From the NCBI GenBank assembly GCA_018818835.1, contig JAHIRD010000060.1, forward strand, positions 97,888 to 161,887: DNA of 64,000 nt. Direction: 5' to 3'. Under the pieces are notes generated by a model. The model saw nothing but the letters and a program-made list of their open reading frames with translations. It had not been told where the DNA came from and did not search any database. Both the position numbers and the translations under genes were made by a program. Positions within the stretch are counted from its first letter, which is position 1. Every line of letters starts with the position of its first letter. This stretch comes from Pseudomonadota bacterium (GTDB taxonomy: Bacteria; Desulfobacterota; Desulfobacteria; Desulfobacterales; Desulfolunaceae). Shown here piece after piece: positions 27,076 through 36,160 of this stretch.

Positions 27076-28788
27076 GTGTTTCTTCCAAGCACAGCACAAG
27101 AAATGGAAAAACTCGGCTGGGACAGGGCGGACATCATTCTGATCAGCGGAGACAGTTACATCGACAGTCCCTATATCGGAGTGGCAGTCATCGGCAGAGT
27201 CCTGACCCAAGCCGGGTTCAGGACAGCCATCATTGCCCAGCCGGACATGGACAGCGAAGAGGACATCACTCGCCTGGGAGAGCCGACCCTTTTCTGGGGT
27301 GTGACAGGCGGCTCTGTGGATTCCCTTGTGGCCAATTATACAGCAACCGGGAAAAAACGTAAATCAGATGATTTCACCCCCGGAGGTGTCAACAATCGGA
27401 GGCCGGATCGTGCCCTGATCCAGTACACAAATCTGATCCGCCGTCACTTCAAAAACACGTCTCCCATTGTCCTGGGTGGGGTCGAGGCCAGTCTCAGGCG
27501 CATCTGTCATTATGACGCCTGGTCTAAAACCATTCGAAAATCAGTCTTATTTGATGCCAAAGGTGATTATCTGGTTTACGGCATGGGAGAACGGACTGTT
27601 GTTGAGCTGGCAATGGCACTCAAGGATGGAATAAATCCCGAGGGTATAAGGGGGCTGTGTTATATTGCCAAGCAATCCAGGGAAGGTTATCTGGAGCTGC
27701 CCTCACATGAGACGGTCATAAAGGATAATCATGCCTTTATCTCCATGTTTCATCTGTTTTATAAAAACAATGATCCCTTGACGGCCCAGGGTCTGGTCCA
27801 GAAACAGGATGCCCGCTATCTGATCCAGAATCCTCCAACCCCTTATCTTACCCAGAAAGAATTGGATAATGTCCATGACCTTCCCTATGAGAGAGACCTG
27901 CATCCCCATGAACGAATAAGGGGGGATGTCAAAGCACTGGATACCATTCGATTTTCCATCCCGACCCACAGGGGCTGTTACGGTGAATGCCGATTCTGCG
28001 CCATATCCGTCCATCAGGGCCGGACAGTTCGCTGGCGAAGTGAGGAATCCATTCTCAAGGAAGCCCAAGCCATGACCCGGCACCCGTCTTTTACAGGAAT
28101 CATTCGCGATGCCGGAGGCCCTACAGCCAATATGTACGGTTTTGAATGTGAAAAAAAACTCAGCAAAGGGGCCTGTGAAAACAAAAGTTGTCTTTTTCCC
28201 AAGACCTGTTCCAGCCTGAAACCCGATCATGGTAAACTGATCAACCTGCTCCAAGCCATCCGCAGGATAAAGGGTATCAAACATGTGTTCACAGCATCGG
28301 GAATACGCTACGATCTTCTTTTTGCCGATCAAAAAAAAGGACGAGTATATCTACAGGAGATTGTGAATCATCATGTGTCAGGGCAGCTTAAAATCGCCCC
28401 GGAGCACAGTGAAAAAGAGATCCTTGACCTGATGAACAAACCCGGAACCAAGGATCTTCTGGCGTTTAAAAAAGAATTTGATACCCTCAGCAGAAAGGCA
28501 GGCAAAAAGCAGTTTCTCACCTATTATCTGATAGCTGCCCACCCCGGCTGCAATGAACGTCATATGGCGAATCTCAAAACCTTTGCCCTAGATAAACTGG
28601 GCCTGCTCCCCGAACAAGTTCAGGTATTCACCCCCACCCCCTCAACCTATTCCACCCTCATGTATGCCACAGGAATAGATCCCTTCACCCTCAAAAAAAT
28701 CCATGTTGAAAAAACCCACGAAGGCCGCGAAAAACAAAAAACCCTCATCACCGGCAAACCCAAACCCTTCCCAAAAAAGAAAAAATAA
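27076..28788 (+). CDS. YgiQ-family radical SAM protein
   Basis: A radical SAM enzyme of the YgiQ family (UPF0313), whose substrate is not settled. The iron-sulfur site is THRGCYGECRFCAIS, a CxxxCxxC triad, at about residues 299-307. N-terminal segments (DIILISGDSYIDSPYIGVAVIGRVL) match the B12-binding-like domain and the C-terminus (QVQVFTPTPSTYSTLMYATGIDP) the family tail. At 570 residues it lies in the family range. The start is a GTG at 27076 with weak upstream signal. The gene ends just before the 10-base tandem array. Confidence 0.92.
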   Translation: MFLPSTAQEMEKLGWDRADIILISGDSYIDSPYIGVAVIGRVLTQAGFRTAIIAQPDMDSEEDITRLGEPTLFWGVTGGSVDSLVANYTATGKKRKSDDFTPGGVNNRRPDRALIQYTNLIRRHFKNTSPIVLGGVEASLRRICHYDAWSKTIRKSVLFDAKGDYLVYGMGERTVVELAMALKDGINPEGIRGLCYIAKQSREGYLELPSHETVIKDNHAFISMFHLFYKNNDPLTAQGLVQKQDARYLIQNPPTPYLTQKELDNVHDLPYERDLHPHERIRGDVKALDTIRFSIPTHRGCYGECRFCAISVHQGRTVRWRSEESILKEAQAMTRHPSFTGIIRDAGGPTANMYGFECEKKLSKGACENKSCLFPKTCSSLKPDHGKLINLLQAIRRIKGIKHVFTASGIRYDLLFADQKKGRVYLQEIVNHHVSGQLKIAPEHSEKEILDLMNKPGTKDLLAFKKEFDTLSRKAGKKQFLTYYLIAAHPGCNERHMANLKTFALDKLGLLPEQVQVFTPTPSTYSTLMYATGIDPFTLKKIHVEKTHEGREKQKTLITGKPKPFPKKKK

Positions 28789-28815
28789 CCCCCAACCACA
28801 CCCTCCGCCACAGCC

Positions 28816-28899
28816 GTCCGTGTCAGTCCGTGCTCGTCCGTGTCAGTCCGTGCTCGTCCGTGTTAGTCCGTGTTAGTCCGTGTTAGTCCGTGCCCGTCC
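28816..28899. repeat. 10-base tandem array (GTCCGTG core)
   Basis: About 8.4 copies of a 10-base unit of the form GTCCGTGNNN, with variants ending TCA, CTC and TTA. It lies between the convergent ygiQ-type and rluA-type genes and extends into the last codons of the latter. It resembles the 9-base GTCCAC family at 6387-6676 in the GTCC start and in its place near a gene 3' end, but the period differs. Confidence 0.92.
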
Positions 28900-29603
28900 A
28901 AATCCATAACCCCCAAAAACTCAACCGGAATTTCCGATCTAAAAATCCGCTTTTCAAAGCCCCCCGGCATTCCAACCTCCAAAGACAAAGAATGAAGCCC
29001 CATCCGAGTAAACAAACACTGGGTCCGGACATAATCCACAGCCCGTTTTGAACCGTATCGGGTGTCTCCCAGCACAGGATGCCCAGCAAGTTTTGCATGA
29101 CGCCGGATCTGATGCTTCCGCCCTGTCAGAAGGTCACACTCAATGAGGGAATAATGGGGGCTCTGTCTTATCACACGAACACCTGTTGCACAGGGCACTT
29201 TACCCCCCTTTCCCTGGGGATCCTGCCTGCCTCCGGCTTCGGGAGAAAGTGGCGTGTCCCAAACCAGTTCCAATGGGCCTGTTTCGGAAAAACTCCCATG
29301 AACCACTGCCATGTATTTTTTGATCACATGACGATGCTCAAACTGCTGTGAAAACCATCGGCTGGTTTCCTGGGTCAAAGCCAGAAGTATGACTCCGCTG
29401 GTTTCACGATCCAGCCTGTGTACCGGTCCGATAAAGGATCCTTTTCCATAGGCCAGACGCTTTGAAAGATCCGGATCACTTTCAATTTGACGCTGCAAGA
29501 ATGAAATAAGATCTTTACCCGGTTCATTATGCACACTCAAATCGCACGGCTTGTCTACCACAAGCCAGCCCGGACCCGAATCTATGATATGAAGTGTTTC
29601 CAT
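28863..29603 (-). CDS. RluA-family pseudouridine synthase
   Basis: Isomerises uridine to pseudouridine in RNA, probably rRNA. The catalytic Asp lies in VHRLDRETSGVILLA, and LLTGRKHQIRRHAKLAGHPVLGDTRYGS is the second family block. The S4 domain found in several RluA members is not seen at the N-terminus. The start at 29603 is preferred because GGGA lies upstream and the family homology begins there; a longer frame to 29702 runs into the miniature repeat. The last residues, about GHGLTRTNTD, are encoded by the 10-base tandem array, so its C-terminus may vary with copy number. Confidence 0.92.
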   Translation of the reverse strand: METLHIIDSGPGWLVVDKPCDLSVHNEPGKDLISFLQRQIESDPDLSKRLAYGKGSFIGPVHRLDRETSGVILLALTQETSRWFSQQFEHRHVIKKYMAVVHGSFSETGPLELVWDTPLSPEAGGRQDPQGKGGKVPCATGVRVIRQSPHYSLIECDLLTGRKHQIRRHAKLAGHPVLGDTRYGSKRAVDYVRTQCLFTRMGLHSLSLEVGMPGGFEKRIFRSEIPVEFLGVMDLDGHGLTRTNTD

Positions 29604-29624
29604 GAATGTCCCTTCAACGATTGA

Positions 29625-29771
29625 TGGCGTCGTAAAAAGTCCCATATGCAGCGTTATAGTGTTTGGCCAGACGTTCGACATACGCTTCAAGTATGCCTTC
29701 ACGCCCGGCCAAACACTATGCCTTGCCTATGGACCTTTTTCCAAAGCCATCCGTCGACTTTTTACGAGTTC
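29625..29771. mobile_element. Miniature inverted-repeat element
   Basis: A structured stretch of about 147 bases, with CGTAAAAAGTC at 29631-29641 and its reverse complement at 29756-29766. A second nested inverted repeat, ATAGTGTTTGGCC, lies at 29656-29668 and 29707-29719. The right end GACTTTTTACGAGTTCATCAA is matched by a single end at 56805-56824 and loosely at 11903-11926. The element lies just downstream of the alcohol dehydrogenase stop codon. It encodes nothing and is probably a non-autonomous element or a palindromic repeat family. Confidence 0.7.
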
Positions 29772-29778
29772 ATCAAGA

Positions 29779-30882
29779 TTATCCCAAAGCTCGTTTATAC
29801 AAATCAAAAATATCTCCAGCTGTGGGCTGGGGCCTGGTATTAAGGATGCTTTTCGACATCATGGCTTTTTCAGTAAAAAGAGACAGTTCATCATCCAAAC
29901 ACGGTTCAGGACGTCCTATCAGGCTGTCAAACAGGGCCTGGAGATCATCAATACGTTTCATTCCAAGGATATCCAAAATATGATCGATCCTGTTTTTATT
30001 TTCGCCATATCCGAAACGTAAGGCCTCGCACAAAAGCACGGCATTGGCCTTTCCATGATCCATATGATTGAAAAAGGTCAAGGAATAGCCCATGGCATGA
30101 ACCATGGTGGTGCCTGTCTGAGCAATGGCTACCCCTCCCAGCATGGATCCGTAAAGAAGCTTTTCCCTAATCGGTTCTTCGGGATTTTGATCTGTAACAA
30201 GGGATTTCAAGCATGGTCCCAGCACCTTGATCGAATGAATGGCCACAAGGGCACTCATCTCGTTGCTCCGCACTGAAAGATAGCTTTCAACCGCGTGGGA
30301 CAAGGCATCCAGGCCCGTATGCACAGTGACATGATACGGCAGCCCACCAAGATATGCGGCATCAAGGAATGCAGCCCTGGGAAACAGACCGGGATGGGAC
30401 AGATTTTTTTTGGTTTTATCCCTCACATCCGTGAGAATGGAGTAAGGCGTGACCTCGCTCCCGGTTCCTGCCGTGGTGGGCACCGCCAATACGGGAAGAG
30501 GTGCGACATCATAGGGGCCTGAAAAAAGGATATCATCATCCAGATCATTAACAGCAAGAACAGCCACGGCTTTGGCAGCATCAAGGGGTGAGCCGCCCCC
30601 GATTCCTATCACGTGGTCAACGGCTTCTTCTCTGGCCATGGCAGCCGCTTCCCTGACATTTTCAATAGACGGGTTGGGCAAAACCTTTTCATAGAGAGAC
30701 CATGCCACCGATTGTTTTTCCAGGGCATGGCACACATCACCCAAGGCACCACAGGCTCTGGCTGATTGTTTACCGGTAACGATCAGGGCTTTTTTTCCAT
30801 GGGCTCCCATATGGACCCCATTGGCCCTGATGCAGTTTTTACCGAAAAACACACGTGTGGGCATCAAATATGAAAAATCCAT
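29779..30882 (-). CDS. Iron-containing alcohol dehydrogenase
   Basis: A group III (Fe-dependent) alcohol dehydrogenase. The NAD(P)-binding motif is IGIGGGSPLDAAKAVAVL, followed by VPTTAGTGSEVTPYSIL. Metal ligands are expected in TGLDALSHAVESYLS and in MVHAMGYSLTFFNHMDHGKANAVLL. At 367 residues it is full length. AAGGAG lies eight bases before the ATG. The lipoprotein gene upstream has its own terminator, so this gene is probably transcribed alone. The substrate is unknown. Confidence 0.95.
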   Translation of the reverse strand: MDFSYLMPTRVFFGKNCIRANGVHMGAHGKKALIVTGKQSARACGALGDVCHALEKQSVAWSLYEKVLPNPSIENVREAAAMAREEAVDHVIGIGGGSPLDAAKAVAVLAVNDLDDDILFSGPYDVAPLPVLAVPTTAGTGSEVTPYSILTDVRDKTKKNLSHPGLFPRAAFLDAAYLGGLPYHVTVHTGLDALSHAVESYLSVRSNEMSALVAIHSIKVLGPCLKSLVTDQNPEEPIREKLLYGSMLGGVAIAQTGTTMVHAMGYSLTFFNHMDHGKANAVLLCEALRFGYGENKNRIDHILDILGMKRIDDLQALFDSLIGRPEPCLDDELSLFTEKAMMSKSILNTRPQPTAGDIFDLYKRALG

Positions 30883-30953
30883 GGAGTTTTCTCCTTGTCT
30901 TGATTGTTAATTCTGTCAATGTAACATTCTTTACCACAATGTTCGGTCACTTG

Positions 30954-30996
30954 GTGGACAGGGGTGGACTGGGTGGACATCGTGGACTGGGTGGAC
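30954..30996. repeat. Short GTGGAC array
   Basis: Five GTGGAC units at 30954, 30964, 30973, 30982 and 30991 (spacing 10, 9, 9, 9), in the same orientation as the left arm at 6441-6489. It lies between the alcohol dehydrogenase gene and the terminator of the lipoprotein gene. This is a second, smaller locus of the same repeat family. Confidence 0.9.
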
Positions 30997-31000
30997 AAAA

Positions 31001-31033
31001 AAAACCCGGTCCTGCTTTGCAACACCGGGTTTT
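31001..31033 (-). terminator. Rho-independent terminator of the lipoprotein gene
   Basis: A 10-base inverted repeat (AAAACCCGGT and ACCGGGTTTT) with a 13-base loop. On the minus strand the stem runs into eight T residues (30997-31004), as expected for intrinsic termination of the gene ending at 31059. Confidence 0.9.
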
Positions 31034-31058
31034 GTATTTTTCAGAATAAACGTTTCTG

Positions 31059-31445
31059 CTAGTGATGGACAGCTGCAGGCGCTGCAGGTGCCTCATGGGC
31101 TGGTGCCGCATGTTCTTCAGTTTTTGCAGGAGCTGCATGGGCATCTTCTTTAGCTTCAACCGCGGCAGCTTCTTTTTTGGCTGCTTTTTTACCGACTATC
31201 CATTTACCGTCTTTTTTGACCAGTTGAATTTCTTCCTTGTATTTGATCTTGCCTTCAATCAGAACCGTTGCCGCATCATCACCTTCTTCTGTGATGGTGT
31301 AATCAAGGTCCACAAGGTCACAGTTGATATTTTCAAACTTTTTTTCGATGTATTTTTTCCCAAATGTTTCAGGGGTTTCCTTGTCCCCGCATCCGACAAC
31401 AACCAAGGCACCGGCACAGGCCATAACAACAAGCAGCTTCTTCAT
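31059..31445 (-). CDS. Small lipoprotein with Ala/His-rich tail
   Basis: A 128-residue product with a lipoprotein signal (lipobox VVVGC). The globular part is about 60 residues (YIEKKFENINCDLVDLDYTITEEGDD... VKKDGKWIVGKK), resembling small DUF4878-like or Rv0361-like folds that end in a W-containing strand. From residue about 88 the tail is Ala-, Glu- and His-rich, ending AAPAAVHH. The tail may bind metal or span the periplasm, but no function is known. Followed by a strong terminator. Confidence 0.8.
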   Translation of the reverse strand: MKKLLVVMACAGALVVVGCGDKETPETFGKKYIEKKFENINCDLVDLDYTITEEGDDAATVLIEGKIKYKEEIQLVKKDGKWIVGKKAAKKEAAAVEAKEDAHAAPAKTEEHAAPAHEAPAAPAAVHH

Positions 31446-31583
31446 GGGATCCTCCTCAACGTGTTTGAATTTATATTATTTTAAATGTATTAGTGCTTAA
31501 GTAAGCAGACAATCGTGTCATATACCTTTCATGAAAATAAAAGTAAAGTCATAGATGAACAGACTCTTAAAAAAATCTCCCTA

Positions 31584-32207
31584 TCATTTTTTATTCCATT
31601 CAAGGGTACTCAGTTTGTTCCCTTCCCTCATGATCATCAGGGAGAGTTTATGCATGTATTCTCGTCTTTCCTGGGGTGATCGGCCAGGATAATGCCTAAA
31701 AGTCATGACAATACCGGCAAGGGAAGCAAAAAAGGCCTGGCTGTGAAAACGGAGCCCCCCTGCCCCTTGGGATTTGGAAACGACTTCATCGAACATTTTC
31801 GTAAAATACAGCATGACAGCATTGAATTTTTTAAATGCTTTCTTGTTTTCCTCGCCTCTCATAAGGAAATGGCACATCATCTGGAAGGTGGATTCATTGT
31901 CAATAAAATAATCCACAACATCCACAGCCAGTGAATCAATACTGCTTTTTTCAATGACCCGATCCCTTAAACGTTTTTCAATTTTGTTGATGTCCCTGAT
32001 CAAGGCCTCAACAAAAAGATCATCCCGACTAGGAAAGTAACGGTAGATCGAAGCCGGTGACACACCTGCCTCGGCAGCAATATCACGCATACCGATATCA
32101 TGAAATGATTTGTCTTTGAAGAGATTCATCGCCGCGGCAATAATCAGCGTTTTTCGTTTTTCCCGTTCATTTTCTCTCAATTGTATAAATGTTGATTTTT
32201 CAGCCAT
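31584..32207 (-). CDS. TetR-family transcriptional regulator
   Basis: A TetR regulator: N-terminal helix-turn-helix in KRKTLIIAAAMNLFKDKSFHDIGMRDIAAEAGVSPASIYRYFPSRDDLFVEAL, then a helical ligand domain. The start at 32207 has GGGGGAG four bases upstream; the longer reading to 32309 has no site. About 208 residues, normal for the family. The gene downstream is separated by more than 100 bases and the next one upstream is the hybrid kinase, so no target is evident. Confidence 0.93.
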   Translation of the reverse strand: MAEKSTFIQLRENEREKRKTLIIAAAMNLFKDKSFHDIGMRDIAAEAGVSPASIYRYFPSRDDLFVEALIRDINKIEKRLRDRVIEKSSIDSLAVDVVDYFIDNESTFQMMCHFLMRGEENKKAFKKFNAVMLYFTKMFDEVVSKSQGAGGLRFHSQAFFASLAGIVMTFRHYPGRSPQERREYMHKLSLMIMREGNKLSTLEWNKK

Positions 32208-32340
32208 CAACTCCCCCATATTAGGATAAAAAAAAGATGTTCGATTTGTCCCCCACAACAGTATATTGTTTCGGATTATACTCCTGGTTGTATCTGCTTT
32301 GACGGGCAATTCCGGTTAAAAAAAAATCCCTGGATAGACA

Positions 32341-34443
32341 CTATTTAAGTATCTCCCTGATGGAATCTGCAAGTTTCTGTTGATTGATGGGCTTTGAGAT
32401 ATAACCGTTCATACCGACCTCCAGACATTTTTGCCTGTCATCGTTCATGGCATGGGCCGTCATGGCAAGAATAGGAACCCCAACATCCAAAACGCCTGAC
32501 TGGGGATCACGAATCAGCTGTGTGGCAAGCAACCCATCCATCACCGGCATCTGCACATCCATTAACACCAAATCATAGGGTATGAGTCTCAACGCATCCA
32601 CGGCTTCCACACCATTGTTAACGATATCGGCTTTATATCCGAGTTTTTCTATATATCTCAATGTCACCTTCTGATTGACCACATTATCTTCCACAATAAG
32701 GATATGGCTATCAAACGATTTAAGGCCCTCTTTGTTAAAACCTTCTGTCGGGTGTTGGACAAAAGACATCACGGTCTCCTTGATACAAACGGCTGCCAAA
32801 GCAGAGGAAAGCTTAGAGACTCTTAGAGGTTTGGTAATATAAGCATCAAATCCCGTTTTTTCAAGTGACCCCTTGTTCATCTTCTGACCTGCGGCCTTAA
32901 TAACGATAACAGCGGGTATTTCCCCCAGAGAATTTTTTCTCACCATACTGGCGAAGGCAGAACTCCCCATGACCGGGCAATCAAGCCCCACAATGAGTAT
33001 GGTAAAAGGTTTTCCAACCATGCTGGCATTGGTTATGATTTCAAGGGCCTGATAACCGTTTCCGGCCTCACCAGCGTTACAGCCCATGGATTCGAGCTGG
33101 CGGAGCAAGGCCTCCCGGGACGAATCATTATCCATGACAACCAGCATCTTCTGTTTACGGACTTCATCGGGAACCGTAACGCCGCTGGTTCCTACATACG
33201 GCTGGAGTTTCACGATCATGGTAAACCAGAACACCGAGCCTTTTCCAAGCTCACTGGTAACGCCTGTTTTCCCACCCATCATTTCCACCAGTTGTTTGGT
33301 GATGGCAAGCCCCAGCCCTGTCCCCTCATACTTACGTGACAGGGTGAAGTCAACCTGGGAAAAGGATTGAAAAATAGTATCAATTTTGTCCTGGGGAATC
33401 CCGATACCCGTATCAGAAATCTCAAATCGGAGTCGAACGTCGTCCTTGGTTTTGTCCTCAAGAAAAACACTCATTTTAATTTCACCCTGTTCGGTGAATT
33501 TGATGGCATTACCCAGAAGATTGATCAGAATCTGACGAACACGCCCTGCATCGCCCATGACTGCAACCGGAACATCACCGTGTATCAGACTCAGGCATTC
33601 GATATTTTTTTCGTAAGCTTTAATGGCCAGAAGGTCAAACACATCCTCAATCAGGGTGCGTAAATTAAAATTCACGGATTCCAGATCCATTTTCCCCGCT
33701 TCCATTTTCGAAAAATCCAGAATGGCGTTGATGATGGACAAAAGGGATTTACTGCTGCTTCGAATGATCTGAACGTATTCTTTCTGTTCCATGTCCAGCC
33801 GGGTACCCAAAAGTAATTCCGTCATTCCCAGCACACCGTTCATGGGTGTTCGTATTTCATGACTCATATTGGCGAGAAATTCCCCTTTTGCCCTGTTTGC
33901 AGCATCAGCATCCCGTACAAGCTCCTTGAGTTCTTTTTTCAGTTGCTGGTTGAACTGAAACATCAACTCGGCTTTCTGGTATGCCCTAAGAGAAGAAATC
34001 ACGGTAAAAAATATTTTTTCGTTGGTCAGTTCCAGTTTGGATTTGTAATCATTGATTTCATACTTTAAAATAATTTCCTGCTCGGGAACATGCCCGGACT
34101 GACCAGTTCTAAGGACGATCTGAATCCTGTCATTTTTCAATTCTTCACGGATATGACGAACAAAATCCAGACCCGCATTATCCGTTTCCATGACCACATC
34201 AAGAAAAACAAGAGCAATGTCCGGATGACGGTGGAGAACCTCTCTGGCCTCACCTGATGATTGTGCTGAAAAAAAAGACATGGACCGCCCGGCATACGCA
34301 ACGTCCCCCAGCACCATGCGTGTCAGTTTATGAATCTCTTCATCATCATCAACAATCAACATTTTCCATGGCATGTGCCTGTCCTGGGATGTATCTTCAC
34401 CGTGTTTAAATAAGATGGACGTTTCGTGGGTTTCTCTCATCAT
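32341..34443 (-). CDS. Hybrid histidine kinase REC-HisKA-HATPase-REC-REC
   Basis: A 700-residue cytoplasmic hybrid sensor kinase. Order: REC 1 (about 27-150; MLIVDDDEE, phosphoacceptor FLDVVM), a coiled coil, HisKA ([14 protein letters not shown], His about 195), HATPase ([31 protein letters not shown]), REC 2 and REC 3 ([22 protein letters not shown]). REC 2 has lost its phosphoacceptor: the aligned position in [11 protein letters not shown] is Gly, so it is a pseudo-receiver. No membrane segment or input PAS is present, so the signal probably comes through REC 1 from another kinase. Confidence 0.93.
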   Translation of the reverse strand: MMRETHETSILFKHGEDTSQDRHMPWKMLIVDDDEEIHKLTRMVLGDVAYAGRSMSFFSAQSSGEAREVLHRHPDIALVFLDVVMETDNAGLDFVRHIREELKNDRIQIVLRTGQSGHVPEQEIILKYEINDYKSKLELTNEKIFFTVISSLRAYQKAELMFQFNQQLKKELKELVRDADAANRAKGEFLANMSHEIRTPMNGVLGMTELLLGTRLDMEQKEYVQIIRSSSKSLLSIINAILDFSKMEAGKMDLESVNFNLRTLIEDVFDLLAIKAYEKNIECLSLIHGDVPVAVMGDAGRVRQILINLLGNAIKFTEQGEIKMSVFLEDKTKDDVRLRFEISDTGIGIPQDKIDTIFQSFSQVDFTLSRKYEGTGLGLAITKQLVEMMGGKTGVTSELGKGSVFWFTMIVKLQPYVGTSGVTVPDEVRKQKMLVVMDNDSSREALLRQLESMGCNAGEAGNGYQALEIITNASMVGKPFTILIVGLDCPVMGSSAFASMVRKNSLGEIPAVIVIKAAGQKMNKGSLEKTGFDAYITKPLRVSKLSSALAAVCIKETVMSFVQHPTEGFNKEGLKSFDSHILIVEDNVVNQKVTLRYIEKLGYKADIVNNGVEAVDALRLIPYDLVLMDVQMPVMDGLLATQLIRDPQSGVLDVGVPILAMTAHAMNDDRQKCLEVGMNGYISKPINQQKLADSIREILK

Positions 34444-34987
34444 TAACGCCTAGATAGGTCGTGATCGTTTATAAAGAACGGGCCTTGCCCGAAATATAAT
34501 ATTTCCGGGACACATGGGAACCTCTACATGCCACCCATCTCGGACTCCATTGGTAACATTATTTTAATTCCATCAGTGGTATTCCAAATCATTATTTTCT
34601 TCGATCATAGTACGTTGAAATGTTCGTGTTTATTTCTGTGCGATAGTATAGAAACAGTGCTAACATGTCAAGAATAAAGAGATTCTTTCATAAGTTCAAA
34701 ATCCATGAACCCATGCTTAAACCCTCACTTTAAATGACAATTATGTCATATCTATGTTATATATGTCGAAGGCTGTTATCAATGTCGACTCATTTTATTC
34801 AACGGGGAGCGACTATTATTTTCAGACTATTTCCTCATATCCATGGGTTTATTTATGTACTTTATACTATAATCTAACTTGACAGCCTTCAGGACATACT
34901 TTATCATGCCTCGGTGTGGGTCTCAACAAGCTTGTATGGTGGATCCCGCCAACGGTTTTTCATTTCAATGACAGATAAGGCAACGCC
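34444..34987. other. Divergent region between the hybrid kinase and the NAD salvage cluster
   Basis: About 540 bases with no gene. It holds the candidate operator at 34734-34749, and the repeated words TATGTCGA and AATGTCGA at about 34764-34790. Promoters for both divergent transcripts must lie here. Confidence 0.5.
34734..34749. promoter_or_regulatory. Palindromic candidate operator upstream of pncB
   Basis: ATGACA and TGTCAT are perfect 6-base arms separated by ATTA. It lies 239 bases before the nicotinate phosphoribosyltransferase start, in the only intergenic region that could control the NAD salvage cluster. A half site ATGACA recurs at about 34969. The cluster's last gene encodes an NrtR-like regulator, so NrtR binding here is inferred. 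Confidence 0.4.
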
Positions 34988-36160
34988 ATGATCATCAACA
35001 CCCTTTTGGACACAGACCTTTACAAACTGACCATGATGCAGGGTGTTTATCATCAATTCCCCCGTACCCACGTTGAATATGAATTCAAATGCAGGACTCC
35101 GGGCATTGACCTAAGACCTTTAATCCGTGACATTCGAAAAGAGATCAAATCATTGTGTTCACTTCACATGGCAGATGACGAGTTGGACTACCTGAGATCC
35201 CTAACGTATATCACCGAAGATTTTGTTTTGTATCTGAAATCATTCAGGCTGAACATGGATTTTATCATCATGGGTGAAAAGGACGGCGCCTTTTTTCTGA
35301 ATATAAAAGGCCCCTGGATTGATACCATCCTTTTCGAAATACCTTTGCTCGCCATTATAAATGAGTGCTATTTCAAACGGGATCAACCCGAGCCGGATTG
35401 GACGGCTGGCCGGAAAAAACTGTCTTTTAAAATGAATCTTATACAAGATGAGCTCAATCACGGGCTGCCCTTTATTTTTTCCGATTTCGGAACCCGTCGT
35501 CGTTTTTCACGAATCTGGCATGAGGAAATTATCACCACACTCCAACAGGAATTACCAGGGACTTTTACCGGGACCAGCAACGTGGATCTGGCCCGGCGTC
35601 TTGGCCTTCTACCGGTGGGAACCATGGCCCATGAGTGGCTGATGGCCGGCCAGGCCCTTTGCCCAAGCCTTCCGGACAGTCAAAAATTCGCTTTGGAGCA
35701 CTGGCTCAAAGAATACCGAGGGGCTCTGGGTATTGCCCTGTCCGATGTGGCGGGCTTTGATGCTTTTTTGAATGATTTTGATTTGAATTTTGCCAAAGCC
35801 TATGAGGGATGCCGCCATGACAGTGGAGACCCTTTTTCCTGGGGTGATCGATTGATCAACCATTATAATACCCTCAAAATAGACCCCATGAGCAAACTGG
35901 CCATTTTCAGTGACGGCCTTACCGTTCAAAAGGCCATTCAGATCGCCCGGCATTTCCAAGGACGGATCAACACCGCCTTTGGAATAGGCACGAATCTTAC
36001 CAATGATGTGTCAGGGAAACCGATTCAGATTGTAATCAAAATGACCCGATGCCAGGGTTCACCCGTTGCAAAATTATCGGATTCTCCCGGAAAGCAGATG
36101 TGCACGGACCAAGCTTACCTGAAAAATTTATCACTTATTTTTAAAGGAGAAAGACAATGA
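34988..36160 (+). CDS. pncB: Nicotinate phosphoribosyltransferase
   Basis: Makes nicotinate mononucleotide from nicotinate and phosphoribosyl pyrophosphate, the entry of the Preiss-Handler NAD salvage route. The N-terminus LLDTDLYKLTMMQGVYHQFP is diagnostic, as is FSDFGTRRRFS; the product-binding region GTMAHEW carries the conserved His. At 390 residues it is the bacterial short form. AAGG lies upstream of the ATG. It overlaps nadE by four bases. First gene of a four-gene NAD cluster. Confidence 0.96.
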   Translation: MIINTLLDTDLYKLTMMQGVYHQFPRTHVEYEFKCRTPGIDLRPLIRDIRKEIKSLCSLHMADDELDYLRSLTYITEDFVLYLKSFRLNMDFIIMGEKDGAFFLNIKGPWIDTILFEIPLLAIINECYFKRDQPEPDWTAGRKKLSFKMNLIQDELNHGLPFIFSDFGTRRRFSRIWHEEIITTLQQELPGTFTGTSNVDLARRLGLLPVGTMAHEWLMAGQALCPSLPDSQKFALEHWLKEYRGALGIALSDVAGFDAFLNDFDLNFAKAYEGCRHDSGDPFSWGDRLINHYNTLKIDPMSKLAIFSDGLTVQKAIQIARHFQGRINTAFGIGTNLTNDVSGKPIQIVIKMTRCQGSPVAKLSDSPGKQMCTDQAYLKNLSLIFKGERQ

